This document shows, one piece after another, positions 45,680 to 52,878 of a stretch of 64,000 nucleotides of DNA. Location: the NCBI GenBank assembly GCA_963834425.1, contig CAWIBR010000014.1, positions 1 to 64,000 on the forward strand, given 5' to 3'. The notes under the pieces are model-generated. The model was not told where the DNA came from. It did no database searches and saw only the letters and a program-made list of their open reading frames with translations. Each line of letters begins with the position of its first letter. The first letter of the stretch is position 1. The stretch comes from CAVURS01 sp963834425 (GTDB taxonomy: Bacteria; Actinomycetota; Actinomycetes; Actinomycetales; CAVURS01). The position numbers and the translations under genes were made by a program.

Positions 45680-46930
45680 ATGGCTCATGAACAGTCCCGG
45701 CTCGACGAGACCGACCCGGCTGCCGTCCCGCTGGACGAGGACGGGCTGCCCATGGTGGAGCTGTCCTCGCGGCATCTGGGCGCCGGTGTGGTCAGCGCCA
45801 GCGATGAGTCGTTCGGCAACAAGGAGCACCTGCTCACCGCGGAGCCCGCCGACTTCGTGCCGGGGACCTACGACCACCGGGGCGAGGTCGTCGACGGCTG
45901 GGAGACCCGTCGCCGTCGCGAGCCCGGGCATGACTGGGCCATCGTCCGGTTGGGGCTGCCGGGCGTGATCCGCCGGGTCGACGTCGACACGAGCTTCTTC
46001 ACCGGCAACTTCCCGCAGGAGTGCTGGCTCGAGGCCTGCGGGCTCGAGGGCTACCCGGGGCCGGCCGAGCTCGACGCGGCCGACTGGGAGCTCATCGTCG
46101 CCCCGCGGCCGCTCAAGGGCGACGTCCACAACCTGGTCGAGGTCTCCAGCGACCGGCGCTACACCCACGTGCGGCTCGCCATCTCCCCCGACGGAGGCGT
46201 GGCTCGCCTGCGCATCCATGGCCGGCCGGTCGTCGACCCGCGTCTGCTCGATGGGGTGACCGTCGACCTCGCCTCCCAGCAGCTCGGCGCCCGGGTCGTG
46301 CGTTCGTCGGACAACTTCTACGGCTCCGCGCAGGTCCTGACCCGCCCGGACCGGGCGCGGACCATGGGCGAAGGGTGGGAGACACGACGACGCCGTGACG
46401 ACGGCAACGACTGGGCCCTGATCCAGTTGGCCGCCCGCGGTGAGGTCCGGCAGATCGAGATCGACACCATGCACTTCAAGCACAACGCCTCGTCGCACGT
46501 CGAGGTCCGCGCGATCGACGCCGACCACTACCGCACGGACCTCGAGGGAGACCAGCCGTCGCCTGACTGGGCGTTGCTGCTGTCCCGCGAAGCACTCCAG
46601 CCGGACACCCGGCACGTCTACCCCGTCACCGGGCCGATGCAGGGTCCGGCGGCGTACGTGCGGGTCGACGCCTTCCCGGACGGTGGTCTGAGCCGGGTCC
46701 GCATGTTCGGGCCGGTGGACCCCGCCGCGCGAGTCGAGCTCGGGCTCGGTTGGCTCAACACTCTTCCGGCCGGTCAGGCGTACGACGTCCTGACTCGGGC
46801 CGGTCTCAGCAGCGAGGCCGCGCGAGCGGCCACCGACCGGCGCCCCTTCAGCACCCTGGAGGAAGCGAGCGCACTCGATGCCGGGCTGACCACTCTGCTC
46901 GGCGGACCGCGGGGCAACCACCCCCGCTGA
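45680..46930 (+). CDS. alc: Allantoicase
   Basis: Hydrolyses allantoate to ureidoglycolate and urea. The protein (416 residues) consists of two repeated jelly-roll domains: FGNKEHLL ... GWETRRRREPGHDWAIVRLG and NFYGSAQVL ... GWETRRRRDDGNDWALIQL, each with DxxFF/MHFKHN-type residues (DTSFFTGNFP, DTMHFKHNAS). A C-terminal tail of about 60 residues (LGWLNTLPAGQAYDVLTRAG, RRPFSTLEEA) resembles the start of OHCU decarboxylases. ATG 45680 follows the promoter by 7 nt. Confidence 0.93.
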   Translation: MAHEQSRLDETDPAAVPLDEDGLPMVELSSRHLGAGVVSASDESFGNKEHLLTAEPADFVPGTYDHRGEVVDGWETRRRREPGHDWAIVRLGLPGVIRRVDVDTSFFTGNFPQECWLEACGLEGYPGPAELDAADWELIVAPRPLKGDVHNLVEVSSDRRYTHVRLAISPDGGVARLRIHGRPVVDPRLLDGVTVDLASQQLGARVVRSSDNFYGSAQVLTRPDRARTMGEGWETRRRRDDGNDWALIQLAARGEVRQIEIDTMHFKHNASSHVEVRAIDADHYRTDLEGDQPSPDWALLLSREALQPDTRHVYPVTGPMQGPAAYVRVDAFPDGGLSRVRMFGPVDPAARVELGLGWLNTLPAGQAYDVLTRAGLSSEAARAATDRRPFSTLEEASALDAGLTTLLGGPRGNHPR

Positions 46931-47017
46931 TCGCGTGAACCGGGCCGATCCAGTGCCCGGCAACGCATTTCGAGACACAAAGCAGCATCGCTAGCCCTTC
47001 CCTGAGAGGACCGTCCG

Positions 47018-48562
47018 ATGGTGGACCAACCGAGCGCACTCGCGCTGCCGGCCGAGCACGAGACCGGCGCCGGCGAGGACTACACGAACCATGTCGTGCC
47101 CGCCGCGGCCCGCAAGACGCACGTGAAGATGCTGCTGACCTTCCTCAGCATGCAGGCCACCTTCCCCGCCGTGTACGTCGGTTACACGGCCCGCTACGAG
47201 GGTATGAACCTCTCTCGTTTCCTGGTTGCGATGGCCTTCGCCACGGTGGTCATGACGACGTACTGCATCGGCTCGGCCAATGCGGGAGCCGTTGCGGGAC
47301 AGACTAGTTCGGTGATGACGCGAAGCATCTTCGGGCGGATCGGCAGCTCGGTCGTCTCGCTGTTGCTCGTCGTCGACGGCATGGGCTTCTATCTGTTCAC
47401 CGTGCTCTTCGTGCTGTCGTTGATCGGCGGTCTGTTCACGGTGTCGTCGGTCACGCTGCTGTCCGTGATCCTGGCCCTGGTCATGATCACCAACACCTAC
47501 TTCGGTTTCGGTGGCGTCCAGAAGTTCGCTCAGTGGGTGGCGGTTCCGCTCATCCTGGTCTGGGGGGTCTACGCGACCATCCGCGCCCTGGCCACCGTGC
47601 CCGCGCACGCGTTGTCGCACCCACCGCATGTCGCGGCGCCGGCGTCGATCCTGTTCGTCGCGGGGGCCATGGTCGGCCTGTCGACGTGGGGCAACGAGCC
47701 GGACATCTTCCGCTACGCCAAGCCGGACGGCGGCCGGATTGCCGGCACCGTGGTGCTCTCTTACATCGTCGGTGCCTTCCTGTTCCCGGTCCTGGGCTAC
47801 CTGATTGCCACGATGGCCGACACCGCGGACTTCGGCGCGAGCATCAAGTACTTCGTCGACTTCTCGCTCTTCGGGCTGACCCTGCTCGGCGTGCTGTTCT
47901 TCGTCATCAACCAGATCGCGGTCAACGACGGCAACCTCTACATCGCGGTCAACGGCGCGCAGAACCTGCTCTCCCACGTCACCTGGTGGCGGCGCCGCTA
48001 CACCGTGCTGTCCCTCGGCGTGGTCGCGGCCGTGCTGGTGACGGTGCTGCCCTCGCTGCAAGAGACGTTCACCATCGTCACGGGCATCGGAGCCGTCACG
48101 GTCCCGACGGCCAGCACGATCATGGCCGTCGACATCTTCCTGATCCCCCGCCTGACCGGCGTGCGTCGTCCCATGGGAAGGGTGCCGACCTGGGCGCAGA
48201 CGGCGGGAGCGAACTGGCTCGCGGTGGTCGCGCTGGTCGCCGGCACCGCGGTGGGTGCGCTGACCGGTGGGCTGGTGCCCGGGCTGCCCGGGTTCCAGGA
48301 GACCTACTGGGGGTTCCCTCCGCTGCAGGCCTGGGCGGTTGGCGCGCTCGTCTATCTGGCGGGTGTCGCTGTGTTCGCTCGCTCGGGCGACCCGGTCCGG
48401 ACCGGGGACGTGTTGGGCTTCCCGCGGATCGGACCAGCCGACGAGGGCGCGCCGGTGGTGCTCCCCGAGGGTGTGGGCTCCGGCGTCGGACATGGCGCGG
48501 GCGGCCCGGCCGAGCTCACCTCCGTGCTCGACCTGGCCGAAGCGCCACCTGCGGCGGGCTAG
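47018..48562 (+). CDS. NCS1-family purine/cytosine permease
   Basis: Membrane symporter of 514 residues with about twelve helices of the nucleobase:cation symporter-1 fold; the N-terminal EDYTNHVVP and AGAMVGLSTWGNEPDIFRYAKP segments are characteristic. AGAGGA precedes the ATG. It lies 87 bp downstream of allantoicase on the same strand, so allantoin or a related ureide/purine is the likely substrate. The C-terminal 50 residues are Gly/Pro-rich and cytoplasmic. Confidence 0.88.
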   Translation: MVDQPSALALPAEHETGAGEDYTNHVVPAAARKTHVKMLLTFLSMQATFPAVYVGYTARYEGMNLSRFLVAMAFATVVMTTYCIGSANAGAVAGQTSSVMTRSIFGRIGSSVVSLLLVVDGMGFYLFTVLFVLSLIGGLFTVSSVTLLSVILALVMITNTYFGFGGVQKFAQWVAVPLILVWGVYATIRALATVPAHALSHPPHVAAPASILFVAGAMVGLSTWGNEPDIFRYAKPDGGRIAGTVVLSYIVGAFLFPVLGYLIATMADTADFGASIKYFVDFSLFGLTLLGVLFFVINQIAVNDGNLYIAVNGAQNLLSHVTWWRRRYTVLSLGVVAAVLVTVLPSLQETFTIVTGIGAVTVPTASTIMAVDIFLIPRLTGVRRPMGRVPTWAQTAGANWLAVVALVAGTAVGALTGGLVPGLPGFQETYWGFPPLQAWAVGALVYLAGVAVFARSGDPVRTGDVLGFPRIGPADEGAPVVLPEGVGSGVGHGAGGPAELTSVLDLAEAPPAAG

Positions 48563-48643
48563 CGCCTCGGGCGGGGTCCGCTCGGCAAACCCATTCGCTT
48601 GTGGGCACTGGTTTTGAGAGATTGGACCCGGTGACCAACGCAG

Positions 48644-50071
48644 ATGACTGAACCGATGACCCCGTCCGACCGCCCCGGCTACCCGGCGTACCCGGAACGC
48701 GAGGGGTACGACGGTGAGCAGCTCGACCTCGCCGACCGCCAAGCCCTCCGCCGGGTCGCCGGCCTGTCGACCGAGCTGCAGGACGTCACCGAGGTCGAGT
48801 ACCGCCAGCTCCGTCTGGAGCGGGTCATCCTGGCCGGTGTCTGGTCGGACGGCACCGCCGAGGACGCCGAGAACTCGTTGCGGGAGCTGGCCGCTCTGGC
48901 CGAGACGGCTGGCTCCCAGGTCCTCGACGGTCTCCTGCAGCGGCGAGCCAAGCCCGATCCCGGCACCTATCTCGGCTCGGGAAAGGCCCGCGAGCTCCGC
49001 GACGTCGTCGTCGCCAACGCGGCCGACACGGTCATCGCCGACACCGAGCTCTCGCCGTCGCAGCGCCGCGCGCTCGAGGACATCGTCAAGGTCAAGGTCA
49101 TCGACCGGACCGCGCTCATCCTGGACATCTTCGCCCAGCACGCCAAGAGCCGGGAGGGCAAGGCGCAGGTCGAGCTGGCCCAGATGGAGTACCTCCTGCC
49201 GCGGCTGCGCGGCTGGGGCGAGTCGATGTCGCGTCAGGCCGGTGGCCGGGTGGCCGGCGGCGAGGGCATCGGCTCGCGCGGGCCGGGCGAGACCAAGATC
49301 GAGCTCGACCGTCGCCGGATCCGCACCCGGATGGCCAAGCTCCGCCGCGAGATCAAGGCGATGCGGACCTCGCGCGACACCAAGCGCTCCGGGCGGCGCC
49401 GCGCGGAGGTGCCGGCCGTCGCCATCGCCGGCTACACCAACGCCGGGAAGTCCAGCCTGCTCAACCGGCTGACGGGTGCCGGGGTCCTGGTCGAGGACGC
49501 GCTCTTCGCCACCTTGGACCCGACGGTGCGCCGGGCCCAGACGGCCGACGGCCGGGTCTACACCTTGACCGACACGGTGGGTTTCGTGCGCTCGCTGCCG
49601 CACCAGCTGGTCGAGGCCTTCCGCTCGACGTTGGAGGAGGTCGCCGACGCCGATCTCCTGCTGCACGTGGTCGACGGATCGCACCCCGACCCCGAGGGCC
49701 AGCTCGCCGCCGTACGCCTCGTCCTCGGTGAGGTCGGCGCCGCCGACCTGCGCGAGATCGTCGTGATCAACAAGGCCGACCTGGCCGACCCCGAGGTCCT
49801 GGCCCGGCTGGCGTTGCGCGAGCCGCACAGCCTGGTCGTCTCGGCGCGCACCGGCGAGGGACTGGACAAGCTCGCCGAGACGATCGCGGACGCGTTGCCA
49901 CGGCCGCGCGTCCGGGTGGACGTGCTGTTGCCCTACGACCGCGGCGACCTGGTCAGCCGGGTGCACCGCGACGGCGAGGTCCTCGGCGAGGAGCACACCG
50001 CCGACGGCACCCTGATGCACGCCCAGGTCCGCGGCCCATTGGCCGGCGAGCTCGCGCCCTACGCCGTCTGA
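48644..50071 (+). CDS. hflX: GTPase HflX
   Basis: Ribosome-associated GTPase that splits stalled ribosomes. The N-terminal HflX domain has DPGTYLGSGKARELRD and ELSPSQRRALE, a GGRVAGGEGIGSRGPGETKIELDRRRI linker region, then the G domain: G1 GYTNAGKSS near 263, G3 DTVGFVRSLPHQL and NKADL. Length 475. The ATG at 48656 is an alternative. In relatives hflX usually lies near dapF; here the ureide island separates them. Confidence 0.95.
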   Translation: MTEPMTPSDRPGYPAYPEREGYDGEQLDLADRQALRRVAGLSTELQDVTEVEYRQLRLERVILAGVWSDGTAEDAENSLRELAALAETAGSQVLDGLLQRRAKPDPGTYLGSGKARELRDVVVANAADTVIADTELSPSQRRALEDIVKVKVIDRTALILDIFAQHAKSREGKAQVELAQMEYLLPRLRGWGESMSRQAGGRVAGGEGIGSRGPGETKIELDRRRIRTRMAKLRREIKAMRTSRDTKRSGRRRAEVPAVAIAGYTNAGKSSLLNRLTGAGVLVEDALFATLDPTVRRAQTADGRVYTLTDTVGFVRSLPHQLVEAFRSTLEEVADADLLLHVVDGSHPDPEGQLAAVRLVLGEVGAADLREIVVINKADLADPEVLARLALREPHSLVVSARTGEGLDKLAETIADALPRPRVRVDVLLPYDRGDLVSRVHRDGEVLGEEHTADGTLMHAQVRGPLAGELAPYAV

Positions 50072-50104
50072 CCACCCCTCGCCTCGCCAACCCGCCCGCC
50101 CTTC

Positions 50105-50192
50105 ATTGGCACGGGGACGCACCGTGCCAATAGGTCTGGCACGGGGACGCACCGTGCTGATCAGGTTTTGGCACGGGGACGCACCGTGCCAA
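50105..50192. repeat. Three hairpin repeats of a 21-nt palindromic unit
   Basis: GGCACGGGGACGCACCGTGCC-type units lie at 50105-50131 (10-bp perfect stem, 7-nt loop GGACGCA), 50138-50158 (6-bp stem) and 50168-50192 (9-bp stem). Loops are identical. Unit starts are 30 and 32 nt apart. They fill the hflX to zinc-finger gene gap. Confidence 0.9.
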
Positions 50193-50209
50193 CGACGGCG
50201 GTACCCGCG

Positions 50210-50215
50210 TAGCGT
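50210..50215 (+). promoter_or_regulatory. Putative -10 box of the UBP zinc-finger gene
   Basis: TAGCGT lies 6 nt before ATG 50222, consistent with a leaderless message. Confidence 0.5.
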
Positions 50216-50221
50216 CGGAGC

Positions 50222-50581
50222 ATGAGCGACGACAGCGCTGAGATCGTCCAGTTCGACCCGACTGTGCCGCCGAGCGGGACCGGCTGCATGGAGTGCCTGG
50301 CGACCAACGGGTGGTGGGTGCACCTGCGCCGGTGCACGGCCTGCGGTCACATCGGGTGCTGCGACACCTCGCCGAGCCAACATGCGACGGCGCACTTCCA
50401 GGCCAGCGGCCACCGTTACATCCGGAGCTTCGAACCCGGCGAGGACTGGTTCTGGGACTTCAGCGAGCAGACGTACGCCGAGGGCCCGGCCCTGGCCGCG
50501 CCGGACTGCCACCCCGAGGACCAGCCGGTGCCCGGACCGTCCGGTGCGGTGCCCGACGACTGGCGCGCGCACATCCACTGA
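50222..50581 (+). CDS. UBP-type zinc-finger protein
   Basis: The 119-residue protein is almost entirely a ZnF-UBP domain: GCMECLATNGWWVHLRRCTACGHIGC then CDTSPSQHATAHFQASGHRYIRSFEPGEDWFW, with the expected Cys/His ligand series. Such small actinobacterial proteins have no assigned role. It is alone between two palindromic elements. Confidence 0.9.
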   Translation: MSDDSAEIVQFDPTVPPSGTGCMECLATNGWWVHLRRCTACGHIGCCDTSPSQHATAHFQASGHRYIRSFEPGEDWFWDFSEQTYAEGPALAAPDCHPEDQPVPGPSGAVPDDWRAHIH

Positions 50582-50618
50582 TCCGGCCGCCTGGCACGCC
50601 CCGGGCGGCCTGATGTCG

Positions 50619-50694
50619 GCCAACTCGGCGGGCCGAAGTGGCAGCGGAGCCGCTCTGGAACGAGGATCCGGTGGGTTCGGCCCGCCGAGTTGGC
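50619..50694. terminator. 19-bp perfect inverted repeat between convergent genes
   Basis: GCCAACTCGGCGGGCCGAA (50619-50637) is the exact reverse complement of 50676-50694. The 38-nt spacer holds a smaller AGCGG/CCGCT stem. It separates the convergent UBP gene and alkD, so a bidirectional terminator is likely; the long loop also fits a dispersed palindromic repeat. Confidence 0.7.
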
Positions 50695-50698
50695 GGGG

Positions 50699-51460
50699 TC
50701 ACCGCCCCGCTGCCAGGTAGTGGGCGCGCGCATCCGGGGGCAGGTGCTCGATCGCATAGCGCAGCATGGTGCGGGGCATGACCCCCGCGTGCTCGTCCAG
50801 GAAGGCCAGCAGGTCGGCCCGATCGATCCGCTTGCCGACCTCGCGCAGCATCCACCCGGTGGCCTTGTGGATCAGGTCCTCGCGGTCGTCGAGCAGCAAC
50901 GCGCACACCTCGAGCGCCGGATCGCTGTCGCCGACCTTGATGTCGTGGAAGGTCGACAGGACCGCAATCCGCCTGTCCCACAACGATGTCGAGTGCGCCC
51001 GGGTCAAGCGGGCGCGACGACCGGCCGGCCCCTGCGAGCGCCACCACGGGCCGACGATGAACTCGGCCGAGGCGTCGACGAGGTCCCAGTTGTTCACCAA
51101 GGCCGTGTGCTCCAGGTAGGTCCGGACGATCGCGGCGCACCGGCTGGCATCGCCGACGCGATCGGCTCGCTGGTACTGCTCGACCAGGATCAGCACCGCC
51201 AGCATCCGGTGCTCGTGGATCGGGTCGATCAGCAGGTCCACCACGTCGGCCGGCGCCAGGTCGCGGTGAGTGCGGGCCACGCGGCGCAGTTGCGGCATCG
51301 AGATGCCTGCGAAGACGTCACCCTCGCCGTACTGGCCCGGACCCGTCTTGAAGTAGCGCGCCTGGCCGGCCGCTCGCTCGGGGTCGGCCAGCGCCGCCAG
51401 CTCGGCCCGGACCTGGTCGGCGACGCCAGCGAGAGACGCCGGCCCGGACTGCTCAGGCAT
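50699..51460 (-). CDS. DNA alkylation repair protein (AlkD-like)
   Basis: HEAT-repeat DNA glycosylase family for alkylated bases, 253 residues. Family segments include RYFKTGPGQYGEGDVFAGI, DLVDASAEFIVGPW, LWDRRIAVLSTFHDIK and DLIHKATGWMLREVGKR. ATG 51460 (MPEQSG) overlaps the ltrA stop by 8 bases, indicating a two-gene operon with ltrA. Confidence 0.93.
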   Translation of the reverse strand: MPEQSGPASLAGVADQVRAELAALADPERAAGQARYFKTGPGQYGEGDVFAGISMPQLRRVARTHRDLAPADVVDLLIDPIHEHRMLAVLILVEQYQRADRVGDASRCAAIVRTYLEHTALVNNWDLVDASAEFIVGPWWRSQGPAGRRARLTRAHSTSLWDRRIAVLSTFHDIKVGDSDPALEVCALLLDDREDLIHKATGWMLREVGKRIDRADLLAFLDEHAGVMPRTMLRYAIEHLPPDARAHYLAAGR

Positions 51461-52739
51461 CGGCCGGGGTCGTTGCACCAGGCGCGGCGCCCTCGGCAGC
51501 CGGGCCCCGGCGCCGGCGCCAGCCGCCTTCCTGGAACCACCGGTAGGAGATCTGCCAGAGGACGGCGACCAGCAGGAACGCCGCCACGCCCCATCCGGCC
51601 AGGCGCGCACCGGCCACTCCGACGACGATCGGCAGCAGGATGCTGGGCAGCGCCCAGCCGAGCAGCCACACCCGGCTGGCGCCGACCAGGATGGCCGCGA
51701 TGGCCGTCGAGAGGAAGTAGCCGGCCAGGCCGCCGCAGGCCAGCCAGCGCGCGCCGGTCGCCATCTCCTGCCCGGGTTCGGCCACGGTCGGACCGAGGCC
51801 GCTGGCGATGAAGATGATGCTGGCCGAGGTCAGGTAGTGCAGCGGCAGGCCGAACCGGGCCGGCATCCGCGCGAGCGCTGACTCCGGCGAGGCGGCGTAG
51901 CCGTACTGGAAGGTCAGCCACCACAGCCCGACGAGCAACAGGAAGGACGCCGCCGCGCCGCGCGGCTGGGTGATGCTCCACGGGTGACCGCTCGCCGCGA
52001 GCACGACCTGGGAGACCGCCTCGCCCAGGACGATGATCATGAAGACGCCGAGCCGTTCGTCCAGGTGCGAGACGTTCACCGTGGCCTCGGTGATCTCCAC
52101 CCGCTCGGTTGGACCCACGCCCAAGGCCCCGGCCAGCCCACCGCCCTGGCCGGGCGCGGGCTGGTCGGACGCATGCGCGCTCTTGCGCCGCCGGGCGCGC
52201 TCGTCGTCGTCGTGCCGCAGCATCCGCATGAGCAGGTTTCGGTCGTCGGCGGTGATCGCGAAGCCGATGTCGAGCACCAACCCGAGAGCCCACAGGTAGT
52301 AGCGCCAGTCGCCGGGCACGAAGATCGACACGACCCACGGCACCAGGCCGACCGACATCTGGGCGATCGGCCACTCGACGAGGGCCTTGGCCGTCGTCCG
52401 CCAGACCCGGAACGAGCCGACTCGCGCGACGACGTAGGCCACGGCGAAGGCCCGCGAGCTGTCGACGCTGTGCGCCGTGTGGATGCTGGGGATCGAGGCC
52501 GCCATCACGGCGATGCAGCCCATCGCGACGATCATCGCCCGCTGGTGCGTGTTGTCGCCGGCGATGTTGCCGTAGAGCATGAACGAGACCCAGACCAGCC
52601 AGACGGCCAGGTAGAGCATCAGGACGAACAGAACGTCGACCGGCCCCGGATCCTCGTGCAGCCGATCGGCCAGTACGGCGACCGCCACCACGACCACCAG
52701 GTCGAAGAACAGCTCGAGCCAGCTGGCCCGGCGGTCCAT
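51453..52739 (-). CDS. Low-temperature-requirement A (LtrA) family membrane protein
   Basis: The 428-residue protein has about ten to twelve hydrophobic helices and starts with the LtrA signature SWLELFFDLVVVVAVAVLADRL. HLDERLGVFMIIVLGEAV is the second family motif. A hydrophilic insert (about 180-215, RHDDDERARRRKSAHASDQP) lies mid-protein. Function is unknown in this family. ATG 52739 is close to the conserved motif; a longer frame exists through the upstream 11-bp repeats but is unlikely to be coding. Confidence 0.9.
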   Translation of the reverse strand: MDRRASWLELFFDLVVVVAVAVLADRLHEDPGPVDVLFVLMLYLAVWLVWVSFMLYGNIAGDNTHQRAMIVAMGCIAVMAASIPSIHTAHSVDSSRAFAVAYVVARVGSFRVWRTTAKALVEWPIAQMSVGLVPWVVSIFVPGDWRYYLWALGLVLDIGFAITADDRNLLMRMLRHDDDERARRRKSAHASDQPAPGQGGGLAGALGVGPTERVEITEATVNVSHLDERLGVFMIIVLGEAVSQVVLAASGHPWSITQPRGAAASFLLLVGLWWLTFQYGYAASPESALARMPARFGLPLHYLTSASIIFIASGLGPTVAEPGQEMATGARWLACGGLAGYFLSTAIAAILVGASRVWLLGWALPSILLPIVVGVAGARLAGWGVAAFLLVAVLWQISYRWFQEGGWRRRRGPAAEGAAPGATTPADA

Positions 52740-52750
52740 CTCCTCGGTGC

Positions 52751-52813
52751 TGCCGACGGAGTGTCGACGAGTTGTCGACGAGCTGCCGACGTGCTGCCGA
52801 CTGTGCTGCCGAC
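52751..52813. repeat. Six TGYCGAC direct repeats at 11-12 bp spacing
   Basis: TG[CT]CGAC cores begin at 52751, 52762, 52773, 52784, 52795 and 52807. Spacing is 11, 11, 11, 11 and 12 bp, close to one helical turn. Two cores contain the palindrome GTCGAC. They lie between the divergent ltrA and dinG starts, so all sites face the same side of the DNA in the shared promoter region. Confidence 0.85.
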
Positions 52814-52866
52814 TGAGTTGCCCCCAGGTGTGGGGCTCGCTGCCTCGGGACTCACCGGCCCGACGT

Positions 52867-52872
52867 TAGCCT
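52867..52872 (+). promoter_or_regulatory. Putative dinG -10 box (leaderless)
   Basis: TAGCCT lies 6 nt before GTG 52879. No LexA box is seen nearby. Confidence 0.45.
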
Positions 52873-52878
52873 CAACCG

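Noticed and set aside
41942..48562. Genomic island with att sites or integrase
   Set aside because: No integrase, tRNA or flanking direct repeats were seen; the island call rests on gene content only.
50105..50192. CRISPR array
   Set aside because: Only three units, internally palindromic, with spacers under 12 nt and no cas genes.
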